In this document: positions 28,501 through 40,361 of the stretch, in pieces
Layout: every line of letters begins with the position of its first letter
How positions within the stretch are numbered: position 1 is the first letter of the stretch
Origin: Methylobacterium sp. C25
GTDB lineage: Bacteria > Pseudomonadota > Alphaproteobacteria > Rhizobiales > Beijerinckiaceae
Length of the DNA: 64,000 nt
Direction: 5' to 3'
NCBI RefSeq assembly: GCF_021352225.1
Contig: NZ_JAAUVI010000004.1
Span: 62,001-126,000, forward strand
Translations under genes and position numbers: made by a program
The notes under the pieces: model-generated
What the model was told of the DNA's origin: nothing
Databases searched by the model: none
What the model saw: the letters and a program-made list of their open reading frames with translations, nothing else

Positions 28501-28654
28501 GAACTCGTTCTCCGGCCGTCGCCAGCCATCCATGTCGACAACCCGTTAGAGGTTGCGGCGAAAATGTGGCGGCCGGCATGCCGCGGTTCGGCCACCCGTT
28601 AGCAACCTGCTGGCGCGCCGGGGATTTCGCCGGTCGATGCCGAGGAGCCACAGA

Positions 28655-29386
28655 TCAGGCGTCGGCAGCGGCCTTGTCGATGAACCATTCCAGATGGCCC
28701 TCGCTTCTGGCCCGGCCCGACGGAAGGTCTTCGCCGGCGGCGAGTCGCGACAGGGGATCGCGCTTGCCGGCCCCGTTCACCAGGAAGAGGACAGACCGGG
28801 ACGAGGCGATCGCCGGGAAGGTGAGCGTGATGCGCGGAACGAAGGGCTCCATGCCCGCCTCGGGGACAGGTGCAACCCAGGCCTTGGTCTCCTCGACGGC
28901 CGGCTTGCCCGGAAACAGCGAGGCGGTGTGGCCATCGCTGCCGAGGCCGAGCAGGACGAGATCGAAGAGTGGCCGGGCCGGATCGAGCGTCTCGGCACCG
29001 TAATACTGCTGGAGGGTGCGCTGGTAGGCACGCGCGCCGATTTCCGCCCCCTCGTCGGACGCGATGAAGTGGAAATGCGTTGGTGGCAGCGCCGCGCCGT
29101 GGCCGAAGGCCTCGCGCACCATGCGCACGTTGCTCAAGGGGTCGTCCCAGGGCACGACCCGGTCGTCACCGAAAAACCAGTGCAGCCGCGACCAGGGCAG
29201 GCGATCCACATAGGCCTCGCTCGCCAGGAGCTCGTAGAGCCGTTTCGGCGTCGAGCCACCGGACAGGCAGATCGCGATGCGCTCGCTCGCAGCCGTCTCG
29301 GCGATGGCGACGAGATGATCGGCAGCAGCCCGCGCCGTCGCCTCGGCATCGGGCAGGAGCGTCGTGTTCGGGGGCAGGGCGATCAT
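28655..29386 (-). CDS. pgl: 6-phosphogluconolactonase
   Basis: Hydrolyses 6-phosphogluconolactone. 243 residues, NagB/DevB fold. Family motifs are CLSGGSTPKRLYELL, WFFGDDRVVPWDDPLSN and LGLGSDGHTASLFPG. It starts 10 bases after the stop of gnd and is the last gene of the sugar-phosphate cluster. Confidence 0.94.
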   Translation of the reverse strand: MIALPPNTTLLPDAEATARAAADHLVAIAETAASERIAICLSGGSTPKRLYELLASEAYVDRLPWSRLHWFFGDDRVVPWDDPLSNVRMVREAFGHGAALPPTHFHFIASDEGAEIGARAYQRTLQQYYGAETLDPARPLFDLVLLGLGSDGHTASLFPGKPAVEETKAWVAPVPEAGMEPFVPRITLTFPAIASSRSVLFLVNGAGKRDPLSRLAAGEDLPSGRARSEGHLEWFIDKAAADA

Positions 29387-29395
29387 CGCCGAGGC

Positions 29396-30406
29396 CTATT
29401 TCCGATCGCCGGACGATCCCATGGCCGGCGCCGGCGCACCCTCGATATGGCCGCCGAAACCCTTGCGCATGGCCGAGAGCAGCTTGTCGGCGTAGCTGTC
29501 GTGGTCACGCGAGCGGAAGCGGCGATAGAGCGCGTTCGAGAGCACATCCGCCGGGACCGCCTGCTCGACGGCGGCATTGATCGTCCAGCGGCCCTCGCCC
29601 GAATCCTGGACGAAGCCGGAGAAGCCATCGAGGTTCTCGTTTCCGGCGAGCGCCGAGGCGGTGAGGTCGAGGAGCCAGGACGAGACGACGCTGCCGCGCC
29701 GCCAGACTTCGGCGATGTCGCCGAGGTTCAGGTCGTAGCGGCGGAATTCGGGGACGTCCTCCGAGTTGGCGTGCCGGAGGATGTCGAAGCCCTCGGCATA
29801 GGCCTGCATCAGCCCGTACTCGATGCCGTTGTGGATCATCTTCACGAAGTGCCCGGCGCCCGTCGGGCCGGCATGGATGTAGCCCTCCTCGGCACGCGGA
29901 TCGCGGCCCTCGCGGCCGGGCGTGCGCGGAATGTCGCCGCGGCCCGGCGCCAGCGTCTTGAGGATCGGATCGAGCCGATCGACGGCCGCCTTGTCGCCGC
30001 CGACCATCATGCAATAGCCCCGCTCCAGGCCCCAGACGCCGCCCGAGGTGCCGACGTCCACGAAGTGGATGCCCTTGTCCTTGAGCTCGGCGGCATGGCG
30101 GATGTCGTCCTGGTAGAACGAGTTGCCGCCATCGATGACGATGTCGCCGTCTTCCATCAGACCGTGCAGCGCCGTGATGGTCTCGTTGGTGATCCGCCCA
30201 GCCGGCAGCATCACCCAGAGGGCGCGCGGCTTCTCCAGCTTGGCGACGAGGTCTTCGAGGCTGGTGGCGCCGGTCGCGCCCTCGGAGGCGAGCGCCTCGA
30301 CGGCCTTGGCATCCTTGTCGAAGACCACCGAGCTGTGCCCGTTGCGCAGGAGCCGCCGGACGATGTTGCCGCCCATCCGGCCGAGACCGATCATGCCGAG
30401 TTGCAT
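29396..30406 (-). CDS. gnd: 6-phosphogluconate dehydrogenase, short NAD-type
   Basis: Oxidative decarboxylation of 6-phosphogluconate to ribulose 5-phosphate. 336 residues, the short GndA/YqeC-like form rather than the 470-residue form. Motifs: [31 protein letters not shown], and the active-site stretch [16 protein letters not shown] (Lys, Asn). Start ATG 30406; an upstream TTG/GTG extension is not supported. It competes with edd for the same substrate. Confidence 0.93.
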   Translation of the reverse strand: MQLGMIGLGRMGGNIVRRLLRNGHSSVVFDKDAKAVEALASEGATGATSLEDLVAKLEKPRALWVMLPAGRITNETITALHGLMEDGDIVIDGGNSFYQDDIRHAAELKDKGIHFVDVGTSGGVWGLERGYCMMVGGDKAAVDRLDPILKTLAPGRGDIPRTPGREGRDPRAEEGYIHAGPTGAGHFVKMIHNGIEYGLMQAYAEGFDILRHANSEDVPEFRRYDLNLGDIAEVWRRGSVVSSWLLDLTASALAGNENLDGFSGFVQDSGEGRWTINAAVEQAVPADVLSNALYRRFRSRDHDSYADKLLSAMRKGFGGHIEGAPAPAMGSSGDRK

Positions 30407-30505
30407 CGTTTGCTGACTCCCGTCTGGCGCCACTGTGCACCTCTTCCCGCCTCGGGAGAGGGGACTCTACTGGTCGAGCTTCCCCCGCCAGCCGAAAACC
30501 TCTTC

Positions 30506-30645
30506 CGTCATTCCGGGGCCGCGAAGCGGAACCCGGAATCCAGAGCCGCCGACAGCCGTTCAGAGGCCGTGCCAGCTCTCAAGACCTGGCACGGTGACGA
30601 TTCTGGATTCCGGGTTCTCGCCTGCGGCGAGCCCCGGAATGACGT
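30506..30645. repeat. Long intergenic inverted repeat, CATTCCGG family
   Basis: Outer arms are CGTCATTCCGGGG and CCCCGGAATGACG. Inner arms are GAACCCGGAATCCAGA and TCTGGATTCCGGGTTC. Between them is the shorter palindrome CCAGCTCTCAAGACCTGG. The whole 140-base unit fills the gap between tal-pgi and gnd and can fold into a long hairpin. A shorter relative lies at 33571-33605. Confidence 0.88.
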
Positions 30646-30648
30646 CGC

Positions 30649-33471
30649 TCAGGCCACGGCCTCCTTGATCGCTGCGGCGATGCGCTTGAAGCCGGCCTCG
30701 ACGTCGCCGCCCTTGATGTGGGCGCGTAAGGCACGACGGCCGCGCTCGGCGAGTACGGAGAAGTCGCCGCGCGCCTGGGCCGCGATGACCGTGGCGAAGC
30801 CGAGCTTGCGTCCGGGAATGGGCAGATCCTTCGACGGATCGGCCGTGATCTGCAGGAAGACGCCGCTCGAAGGGCCGCCCTTGTAGGCCTGCCCCGTCGA
30901 GTGGAGGAAGCGCGGCCCGAATTCGAGACAGGTCGCCACCTTCCTCGCGTCGCGCACGGCGAGCCGGGCGGGCTGCAGGATCGCGTGGTGAGTCTCGTTG
31001 CGCTCGATATAGCCGAGGACAGCCGCGTAATCGTCTTCCTTCAGCCGAGCGAGATGCCGGGCGATCGTCGCCTCGATGCCACCCTCGCCCTGTGCGAGTG
31101 CCTCGGCATTGGCGGCGTCGGCATAGAGGGCGATGGTCTCGTCCTCGAAGATCGGTGTCTCGGCCGGCAGGGAGCCGGTTTGCTCGGCAGCCGCGAAGAG
31201 CTTTTTCGTCTCGATCTTGCTCGCCTCGACGTCGGGCTGGTCGAAGGGATTGATGCCAAGCACCGATCCGGCGACGGCAGTGGCCATCTCGAAGCGGAAG
31301 AATTCCTGGGCGAGCTGCTCGACCTTTTCCAGGTCGATGCGTACCACAGGGTGTCCCTCGCTCTCGAGGCCGCGCACCGCCTCGTCCTGCTGCGCGTCGG
31401 CGCGACCGTCGAGGCGCAGGTAGATGAAGAAGCGATCGCGCCCGTAGACCGCCGGCACGCCGACCGGCTCGCCCTCGATCGGGATGACCCCTTTGCCTTC
31501 CTTGCCGGTGGATTCGGCAATGAGCTGCTCGGCCCAGGTGCCGAAGGTGCCGACGCCCGGCGAGCAGATGATCGTCACCTTGTCGCGGCCATGCTCGACC
31601 GCCGCGGAGCCGATCGCCGCGCCGAGGCGCACACCGGGATTATTGGCGGGCGGAACGGCCGGCCCGCAGGAGCGCACCATGATGTGCGCGCTCTCCAGGA
31701 ACTCATCGATCTCGACACCAGCCGCGGCGGCAGGGACCAGCCCGAAAGCCGAGAGCACGGAATAGCGGCCGCCGATCTGCGGCACGCCGTAGAAGATCTT
31801 GCGGAAACCGTCGTCCTTGGCCGCCCTCTCCATGGCCGAGCCCGGATCGGTCACCGCAACGAAGTGTCGGCCGGCCTTGTCGCCGACGACCTCCTTCATG
31901 CGGCCGAGGAAGTAGTCGCGGAACACGTTGGGCTCGAGGGTGGAGCCCGACTTCGAGGCGACGATGAAGAGCGTCTTCTCGAGCTTCACCGCGGCCTCGA
32001 CGGCGCGCACTTGGTCGGGATCGGTCGAGTCGAGGATGCGCAGCTTCGGCCAGCCGTCGCGCTCGCCGTAGGTGGCGGCGATCACCTCCGGGCCGAGGCT
32101 CGACCCGCCCATGCCGAGCACCACGGCATCGGTGAAGCCCTCGCCATGGATCTCCTCGGCGAAGCTCTCATACTCGCCGAGCCTGGCGAGACCGTCCTCG
32201 ACGATGCGCAGCCAGCCAAGCCACTTGTCCTCGTCGCGGCCAGTCCAGACCGTGTTGTCGTGCGCCCAGAGGTGGCGGATGAGCCCCTTCGCGCGCCAGG
32301 CCTCGATGGTCTTGTCAGTGGCGCCCTGCAGCACCTCGCCGAGCTTGCAGACATGGCCGTTGAGCCGGGTGCCGATCAGCGCCGCGCGCTTGGCCGCCAC
32401 CGCGCCGAGCACCGCATCTGCCGCGTCGACGAAGAGCTGGACTCCCTCGTCGACGAGTTGGCGCGCCACTGCCTCGATATCGATCCCGGCCTTGGCGAGG
32501 CGGGCCATCACGGCCTCGGCATCGCCGATATTCTCCTCCAGCGAGGCGCGCACCTGTCCATGGTCGCGAAACGCGTCCATGGTGGCGGGCGGCATGGTGT
32601 TGACGGTATTGGGGCCGATCAACTCGGACACGTAGAGCGTGTCCGGATAGGCCTTGTTCTTCGTGCCCGTGGAGGCCCAGAGCAGGCGCTGCGCATTGGC
32701 GCCCTTTGCCGCAAGCGCCTGCCAGTCGGGATCAGCGAAGAGCCGCTTGTAGGATTGATAGGCGAGCTTGGCATTCGCGATCGCGACCTTGCCCTTGAGA
32801 TCCTCGAAATCGCCCTTCTCGTCCAGCAGCTTGTCGACCAGGGTGTCGATGCGGCTGATGAAGAAGCTCGCGACGCTCGCGACCTTGGAGACGTCACCGC
32901 CGCGCGCGCCGAACTCGGTGAGGCCGTCGATATAGGCCCGGGCCACGGTCTCGTAGGTGCTCTTGGAGAAGAGCAGCGTGACGTTGATCGAGATGCCTTC
33001 GGCGGTGAGCTGGCGGATCGCCGGGATGCCCTCCGGGGTCGCCGGCACCTTCACCATCAGGTTATCGCGCTGGACCGCCTTGTGCAGGCGTCGCGCCTCT
33101 TTGAGCGTGCCCTCGGTGTCGAGGGCGAGGTAGGGCGAGACCTCCAGGCTGACATAGCCGTCCGCGCCTTTGCTCGCCTCCCAGACCGGGCGGAGCACGT
33201 CTGCTGCGGCCTGGATGTCGGCGATGGCGAGGCCTTCATAGAGGTCGATCACCCGCGCATCGCCCTGGTCGAGCACGGCCTTGAGGCTGTCGTCGTATTC
33301 GGCAGAGTGGCCGATCGCCTTCTCGAAGATCGCCGGGTTGGAGGTGACGCCGCGAAGGCCGTCTCGCTCGACGAGGGCCTTCAGATCGCCTTTCGCGATG
33401 AAGCCGCGGGCCACGAAATCGAGCCAGACCGCCTGATCCTGTTCATCGTGCAGGGCCTTGAGCGCGTTCAT
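30649..33471 (-). CDS. tal-pgi: Transaldolase-glucose-6-phosphate isomerase fusion
   Basis: 940 residues, two enzymes in one chain. The N-terminal part (about 1-365) is transaldolase: GLRGVTSNPAIFEKAI and the Schiff-base lysine Lys141 in DNLMVKVPATPEG. The C-terminal part (about 390-940) is glucose-6-phosphate isomerase: VLGMGGSSLGPEV and VASKSGSTLEPNVF. The fusion links the non-oxidative pentose phosphate path to glucose-6-phosphate supply. Fused forms are known in methylotrophs, some other Proteobacteria and cyanobacteria, so the fusion itself is not new. It lies between tkt and gnd. Confidence 0.94.
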   Translation of the reverse strand: MNALKALHDEQDQAVWLDFVARGFIAKGDLKALVERDGLRGVTSNPAIFEKAIGHSAEYDDSLKAVLDQGDARVIDLYEGLAIADIQAAADVLRPVWEASKGADGYVSLEVSPYLALDTEGTLKEARRLHKAVQRDNLMVKVPATPEGIPAIRQLTAEGISINVTLLFSKSTYETVARAYIDGLTEFGARGGDVSKVASVASFFISRIDTLVDKLLDEKGDFEDLKGKVAIANAKLAYQSYKRLFADPDWQALAAKGANAQRLLWASTGTKNKAYPDTLYVSELIGPNTVNTMPPATMDAFRDHGQVRASLEENIGDAEAVMARLAKAGIDIEAVARQLVDEGVQLFVDAADAVLGAVAAKRAALIGTRLNGHVCKLGEVLQGATDKTIEAWRAKGLIRHLWAHDNTVWTGRDEDKWLGWLRIVEDGLARLGEYESFAEEIHGEGFTDAVVLGMGGSSLGPEVIAATYGERDGWPKLRILDSTDPDQVRAVEAAVKLEKTLFIVASKSGSTLEPNVFRDYFLGRMKEVVGDKAGRHFVAVTDPGSAMERAAKDDGFRKIFYGVPQIGGRYSVLSAFGLVPAAAAGVEIDEFLESAHIMVRSCGPAVPPANNPGVRLGAAIGSAAVEHGRDKVTIICSPGVGTFGTWAEQLIAESTGKEGKGVIPIEGEPVGVPAVYGRDRFFIYLRLDGRADAQQDEAVRGLESEGHPVVRIDLEKVEQLAQEFFRFEMATAVAGSVLGINPFDQPDVEASKIETKKLFAAAEQTGSLPAETPIFEDETIALYADAANAEALAQGEGGIEATIARHLARLKEDDYAAVLGYIERNETHHAILQPARLAVRDARKVATCLEFGPRFLHSTGQAYKGGPSSGVFLQITADPSKDLPIPGRKLGFATVIAAQARGDFSVLAERGRRALRAHIKGGDVEAGFKRIAAAIKEAVA

Positions 33472-33570
33472 GTCGACCGATCCTCAGAAATCTCGTTCCG
33501 TCCGCGCCCTGAGAGATAGGGCGGCGGACCAACCGGCGGCAGGTCCGCCCTGCCGCCGAGAACACCATCG

Positions 33571-33605
33571 TCATTCCGGGTTCCGCTGTGCGGCACCGGA
33601 ATGAT
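33571..33605. repeat. Short intergenic palindrome, CATTCCGG family
   Basis: TCATTCCGG and CCGGAATGA flank an inner GTTCCGC/TGCGGCA element. It lies between tkt and tal-pgi and shares its ends with the 140-base repeat downstream of tal-pgi. Confidence 0.8.
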
Positions 33606-33624
33606 GAGGGGCGTGCCTGACCCT

Positions 33625-35700
33625 CTATTTCTTGCCCCGCGCGATCTGGTCGCGCGCAGCCCCCAGAACCGCCTCGGCGGAGAAGCCGAACTTCTTCTGC
33701 AACTCCTTGATCGGCGCCGACGCGCCGAAGCTGTGCATGCCGATGATAGTGCCGGTGGAGCCGGCATAGCGGTCCCAGCCGAGCACCGTCCCCATCTCGA
33801 CGGCGACGCGGGCCGTGACCTGCGGCGGCAGTACGGAGTCGCGATAGGCTTGGTCCTGGCGCTCGAAGAGATCCCAGGACGGCATCGAGACGACGCGGGC
33901 CTTCACGCCCTCGGCCTTGAGGGTCTCCCAGGCCGAGACGCAGAGCTGCACCTCGGAGCCGGAGCCGAGAAGCAGAACCTCCGGCGTGCCCTCGCAATCA
34001 GCGAGCACATAGGCACCCTTGGCGGTGCCCGAGGCCGCGCCGAAGCTGGAGCGGTCGAAGGTCGGCAGCGGCTGGCGCGAGAGGGCGAGCACCGCCGGCT
34101 GGTTCTTCAGCGCAAAGATCACCCGGTAGGCCTCGGCGACCTCGTTGGCATCGGCCGGGCGCAGCGTGACGAGGCCGGGGATCGCGCGCAGCGAGAGGAT
34201 CTGCTCCACCGGCTGGTGGGTCGGGCCGTCCTCGCCCACGCCGATCGAATCGTGCGTGAAGATGTGGAAGACCGGCAGCTCCATGAGCGAGGCGAGCCGG
34301 ATCGGCGGGCGCATGTAGTCGGCAAAGACCAGGAAGGTCGCGCCGTAGGCCCTGAGGCCGACGAGGCCGAGGCCGTTCACGATCGAGCCCATGGCGTGCT
34401 CGCGCACGCCGAAATGCACGTTGCGGCCGCCGGGGTTCAGCGGGGTCAGCGAGCCGGCGCCCTCGAAGGTGAGGTTCGACTTGTTCGACGGCGCCAGATC
34501 GGCCGAGCCGCCGAGCATGAACGGGACGTGCTGGGCGATGGCGTTGAGCACCTTGCCCGAGGATTCGCGGGTGGCGAGGCCCTTGGCGTCGGCCGGGAAG
34601 ACGGGGATGTCCTTGTCCCAGCCCTCGGGCAGGCGGCCTTGGAGGAAGGCGTCGAGTTCCTCGGCATGGCTCGCATCGGCCTTCTTCGCCTTGTCGAGGA
34701 GGCCCTGCCACTCTGCGAAGAGGGCGGCGCCCCGCTTGCCGATGCCGTCGGCGAAGCTGTCGTAGACGCCGTCCGGCACGTAGAATTGCTTGTCCTCGGG
34801 CCAGCCATAGGCACGCTTGGCGCCCTTGACCTCCTCCTCGCCGAGCGCGTCGGAATGGGCCTTCGAGGTGTTCTGCTTGGTCGGCGCGCCGTAGCCGATG
34901 ATCGACTTGACGATGATCAGCGTCGGATGATCGTGCGAGGCCTTGAAGGTATCGAGCGCAGCGGCAATCGCGTGCGCGTCGTTGGCGTCTGCGACGCGCA
35001 GCACCTGCCAGCCATAGGCGAGGAAGCGGGCGGCGACTTCCTCCGAGAAGGCGAGCTCGGTATGGCCCTCGATGGTGATGGTGTTGTCGTCGTAGATCCA
35101 GCACAGGTTCGAAAGGCGCAGATGCCCGGCGATCGAGGCGGCCTCGGAGGCGACGCCCTCCATCAGGTCGCCGTCCGAGCACAGGGCGTAGACGTCGAAA
35201 TCGTAGAGCGGCAGGCCGGGCTTGTTCAGCCGGCTGTTAAGGAAGCGGCTGCCCATCGCCATGCCGACGGAGTTGGCGACGCCCTGGCCGAGCGGGCCGG
35301 TCGTGGTCTCAACGCCGGTGGTGAAGTGGTACTCGGGATGGCCCGGCGTGCGGCTGTCGATCTGCCGGAACTGCTTGATATCCTCCAGCGAGATGGCCGG
35401 GGCGTTGCCGCCGTCCTTCTCCGCGACGCGGGCGAGATGCAGCAGCCCGTAGAGCAACATCGAGGCGTGACCGCAGGACAGAACGAAGCGGTCGCGATTC
35501 GGCCAGTGCGGGTTGGCCGGGTCGTAGCGCAGGTAGCGGTTCCAGACGGTGTAGGCGACGGGCGCGAGGCCCATCGGCGCGCCGGCATGGCCTGAATTTG
35601 CCTTCTGCACCGCGTCGATGGCGAGCGTCCGGATCGTGTTGATCGCGAGCTGGTCGCTCTCGCTGAAGCCGCTCTTGGCGACGGTGTCTGCTCCGCTCAT
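33625..35700 (-). CDS. tkt: Transketolase
   Basis: 691 residues. Landmarks: ANSGHAGAPMGLAP, the thiamine diphosphate motif CSDGDLMEGVASEA ... DDNTITIEG, and HDSIGVGEDGPTHQP. Start ATG 35700 gives MSGADTVAKSGF; an extension to 35802 is Arg/Pro-rich filler overlapping the GH15 gene. The enzyme moves two-carbon units between sugar phosphates. It begins 22 bases after the GH15 stop. Confidence 0.96.
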   Translation of the reverse strand: MSGADTVAKSGFSESDQLAINTIRTLAIDAVQKANSGHAGAPMGLAPVAYTVWNRYLRYDPANPHWPNRDRFVLSCGHASMLLYGLLHLARVAEKDGGNAPAISLEDIKQFRQIDSRTPGHPEYHFTTGVETTTGPLGQGVANSVGMAMGSRFLNSRLNKPGLPLYDFDVYALCSDGDLMEGVASEAASIAGHLRLSNLCWIYDDNTITIEGHTELAFSEEVAARFLAYGWQVLRVADANDAHAIAAALDTFKASHDHPTLIIVKSIIGYGAPTKQNTSKAHSDALGEEEVKGAKRAYGWPEDKQFYVPDGVYDSFADGIGKRGAALFAEWQGLLDKAKKADASHAEELDAFLQGRLPEGWDKDIPVFPADAKGLATRESSGKVLNAIAQHVPFMLGGSADLAPSNKSNLTFEGAGSLTPLNPGGRNVHFGVREHAMGSIVNGLGLVGLRAYGATFLVFADYMRPPIRLASLMELPVFHIFTHDSIGVGEDGPTHQPVEQILSLRAIPGLVTLRPADANEVAEAYRVIFALKNQPAVLALSRQPLPTFDRSSFGAASGTAKGAYVLADCEGTPEVLLLGSGSEVQLCVSAWETLKAEGVKARVVSMPSWDLFERQDQAYRDSVLPPQVTARVAVEMGTVLGWDRYAGSTGTIIGMHSFGASAPIKELQKKFGFSAEAVLGAARDQIARGKK

Positions 35701-35722
35701 ACCGTGTGTCTTCCCAATTTCG

Positions 35723-37597
<1,875 letters not shown>

Positions 37598-37741
37598 GGA
37601 ACCTCGGGCGACGGCGTATTCGGGGCCGTCAGACCCGAGTTAGGGCCGGTTGCGGGGCGATCCAGCCCACGCGCACTTTCCTGACGCCGAGCTGTGTTGC
37701 AGTGCCGTCAAATCCGCGCCGCGCGGAGGGACCGGTTCGTC

Positions 37742-38368
37742 TCAGCGCGCGCTGGCGAGCAGTTCGACCACGGAACCGCCGAGCGAGGCTGCACCGTTGC
37801 CCACGGTGCCGCCGATCCTGCGTGCGCGCTCGACCCAGGATGCTGCGGTCGCGGCAAAGGGCAAGGCACCAGTCGGCAGCATATCTTCGTCCGCCTCGCT
37901 CTGGGCACGCAGCGGTGCCGGAATCGCCTCGGGCTCGGAAATGGATTTGGCGGGTGGCGTCCGCACCGCGGTTTCGACACGGCGCGCCTCGCCGCAACGC
38001 GGCCCGATGCAGGAACGACGGTTCGTGGACGCCGACCGCGTGGGACGTGTCGTGGGAGCCTTGGTCTCAGCGAGGTGCGGCGCATGCAGCGTCAGCGGAT
38101 GCAGTCGCGCGAAGGCAAGGGCCGCTGGAATGGCAGGCGCCGTCTCGGATCCCGGCAGCACAGGATGGAACCCATCGGTGCCGGCGGGGGCAGCCTCCGC
38201 CGTCACGGTTGGAACAGCGGGTTCCATGGGACCGGTCGGCGCGCGGCAGAGCATGGACAGGAGGCCGACGGCGAGCGCTGTGACGAGCGTCGGCAGGAAG
38301 GGCAAGGCCGATCCACGCGCGGCCGAGAGCGTTTCCACTCCGGGATCGCGGGGGGCACATGCGCTCAT
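37742..38368 (-). CDS. Ala/Pro-rich single-pass membrane protein
   Basis: 208 residues. One membrane helix (LPFLPTLVTALAVGLLSMLC, about 23-42) follows a short lead, then a Pro/Thr/Ala-rich tail with SCIGPRCGEA near the middle. No domain recognised. It is divergent from the nasT promoter region. Its plan is similar to that of the gene at 28003-28500. Confidence 0.5.
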   Translation of the reverse strand: MSACAPRDPGVETLSAARGSALPFLPTLVTALAVGLLSMLCRAPTGPMEPAVPTVTAEAAPAGTDGFHPVLPGSETAPAIPAALAFARLHPLTLHAPHLAETKAPTTRPTRSASTNRRSCIGPRCGEARRVETAVRTPPAKSISEPEAIPAPLRAQSEADEDMLPTGALPFAATAASWVERARRIGGTVGNGAASLGGSVVELLASAR

Positions 38369-38538
38369 CGGCTGAAGCCTCCGGTTCGCCTCGAACCGTC
38401 ATTTGCCGACTGGTTTGCGGCGGAACCTGGGCCGTTTTGTCTCCGCCGTGAAACAATTACCTTCGCGGTATCGGCCAGAGGGCCACACCTTGGTCGGAGC
38501 GCTCCTGCCCATGGAGACGCCGGTGGGTCGATCCGCGT

Positions 38539-38554
38539 GGGCACGCGGCTTGCT
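38539..38554 (+). promoter_or_regulatory. Sigma-54 promoter for nasT-nasS
   Basis: GGGCACGCGGCTTGCT matches the -24/-12 consensus TGGCACG-N4-TTGCW at all positions but the first, with GG and GC exactly spaced. A start of transcription near 38565 would lie 55 bases before nasT. It implies control by NtrC and nitrogen supply (inferred). Confidence 0.72.
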
Positions 38555-38619
38555 AAACCGATCGCCGCCACGCTACCGCAACGCCGCCCCGCCACCCTGC
38601 AATCCAGCATCCGGCCTCG

Positions 38620-39207
38620 ATGACCGAGACCAGCCTCACCGTCGCCGTGATCGATCCGAGCCGCGTGCGCGCCGCGATCCTCGAAGAGGGCCTGCGCGCC
38701 GCAGGGATCGGCACGGTCGTCGTCGTCGCCGACGGACCCGACCTGCAGGCACGGGTCGCGGCGCTTGAGCCCGATGTGGTCGTGGTTCATCTCGAAAGCC
38801 CGAGCCGCGACATCCTCGAGCAGATGTCCGGGATCTCCCGACAGGTGGAGCGTCCCGTGGCGATGTTCGTCGACCGCTCCGACTCGACCATGATGCAGGC
38901 GGCGGTGGATGCCGGCATCTCGGCCTACGTCGTCGACGGGCTCAAGACCGAGCGCATCAAGTCGATCCTCGACATCGCAATCCTGCGCTTCAACGCCTTC
39001 GCCCGACTGCAGCGCGAGTTGCTGGAAGCCAAGAGCGAACTCGCAGACCGCAAGGTGATCGACCGGGCCAAGGGCATCCTGATGGGCCGCAAGGGTCTCT
39101 CCGAGGACGAGGCCTACAAGCTCCTGCGCAAGCAGGCCATGAACGAGAAGCGCAAGATCATCGACATCGCCCGGGCGATCGTCACCGCGGCGGATCTGCT
39201 CGGATGA
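38620..39207 (+). CDS. nasT: ANTAR-domain antiterminator NasT
   Basis: 195 residues. The receiver-like N-terminus (VAVIDPSRVRAAILEEGLRAAG, EPDVVVVHLESPSRD) is followed by a coiled stretch and the RNA-binding ANTAR domain (RKVIDRAKGILMGRKGLSEDEAYKLLRKQAM, about 145-180). In other Proteobacteria NasT binds the leader of the nitrate operon and prevents termination, and is held off by NasS when nitrate is absent. nasS overlaps its stop by an ATGA. Confidence 0.92.
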   Translation: MTETSLTVAVIDPSRVRAAILEEGLRAAGIGTVVVVADGPDLQARVAALEPDVVVVHLESPSRDILEQMSGISRQVERPVAMFVDRSDSTMMQAAVDAGISAYVVDGLKTERIKSILDIAILRFNAFARLQRELLEAKSELADRKVIDRAKGILMGRKGLSEDEAYKLLRKQAMNEKRKIIDIARAIVTAADLLG

Positions 39208-40208
39208 GGGTCGATCTCGGATACGTCCCGCTCACGGACGCCGCCCCGGTTTTGGCCGCGGCCGAACTCGACTTCGCCCGCGATGAGGGGATCGAGCTCG
39301 TGCTTCACCCCGAACCGTCCTGGGCGACCCTGCGTGACCGGCTGGCGCTCGGCTATCTCGACGCCGCCCACATGCTGGCGCCGCTGGCGCTGGCAACCCG
39401 GCTCGGCCTGTCCGGTCCCCAGGCGGATCTGGTGGCGCCGATGGCGCTGAACCTCAACGGCAACGCCATCACCCTGTCCCTGCCGCTCTGGGAGGCGATG
39501 GCGCCGGAGGCCGACAACCTCGATGCGGTGGCCTCGGCCTTCGGCCGCCTCGCCCTTGCGCGGGCTCGGGAGGGCAGGCCGCTGAGCATCGCCACCGTGC
39601 ACCCGTTCTCTTGCCACAGCTACCAGCTCAGGATCTTTGCCGAGCGTGGCGGTATCGATCTGGAGCGGACGGTTCGGATCGTGGTGGTGCCACCGCCTCA
39701 GACGGTCGATGCGCTCTCGCGCGGCGAGATCGACGGGTTCTGCGTCGGCGCGCCGTGGAACAGCATCGCGGTCGCCGCAGGCCTCGGGCGCATCGCCGCC
39801 CTCGGCTGCGAGATCGTGCCCGACTGCCCGGAAAAGGTGCTCGCCGTGCACGCAGGGCAGGCGGAGGCGCTGGCACCGCTGGTGCACGCCGTCACGCGCG
39901 CCGGGATCTGGTGCGGCGATCCAGCCAATGTCGGTGAACTGGCTGGGCTGCTCTCGGAAAAAAGCGGCCTCGGGCGCGAGACCGACCTGATCCGGCGCTC
40001 CCTGACCGGCCATCTCGTCGTGGATGCGGCCGGGACGCGCCGAACCGATCCCGACTATCTGCGGCTCGGCGCCGACGTGCAGGCTCCCCGCCCGGAGCAC
40101 GCTCTCTGGCTGGCCCGCCAGATGGCCGCCTCGGGTCAGGTCTCGGACGCGGGTCAGACGGCCGGGGCCGCGAGAGTCTTCTACCGGCCCATATTGCACA
40201 AAGCTTGA
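39204..40208 (+). CDS. nasS: Nitrate sensor NasS (NrtA-like, cytoplasmic)
   Basis: 334 residues, similar in fold to the periplasmic nitrate-binding protein at 40531 but with no signal peptide, so it is cytoplasmic. Shared features are VDLGYVPLTDAAPV, DAAHMLAPLALATRLG, LNGNAITLSLPLWEA and FCVGAPWNS. Known NasS proteins bind nitrate and then release NasT. The ATGA overlap with nasT points to coupled synthesis in fixed ratio. Confidence 0.9.
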   Translation: MRVDLGYVPLTDAAPVLAAAELDFARDEGIELVLHPEPSWATLRDRLALGYLDAAHMLAPLALATRLGLSGPQADLVAPMALNLNGNAITLSLPLWEAMAPEADNLDAVASAFGRLALARAREGRPLSIATVHPFSCHSYQLRIFAERGGIDLERTVRIVVVPPPQTVDALSRGEIDGFCVGAPWNSIAVAAGLGRIAALGCEIVPDCPEKVLAVHAGQAEALAPLVHAVTRAGIWCGDPANVGELAGLLSEKSGLGRETDLIRRSLTGHLVVDAAGTRRTDPDYLRLGADVQAPRPEHALWLARQMAASGQVSDAGQTAGAARVFYRPILHKA

Positions 40209-40361
40209 CCATTCGGCTGGCGCAGCCTGCCGCATTGCAGCAAGAAGCATCACCCGCCTTATTTTTGTGCAGCGCACTTTCCGCGGCAGCAGCAATCACG
40301 GCTTCTTGAGGCGCGGCTTTTTAATTCATACAAATCAATAACTTATAAAAACTCGATCACG

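Noticed and set aside
30901..33519. 872-codon plus-strand frame over tal-pgi
   Set aside because: Purely antisense to tal-pgi; no family motif and composition expected for a shadow frame.
40267..40277. NtrC site upstream of nrtA
   Set aside because: GTGC-AGC-GCAC is a dyad, but its half-sites are reversed relative to the NtrC consensus and too close.
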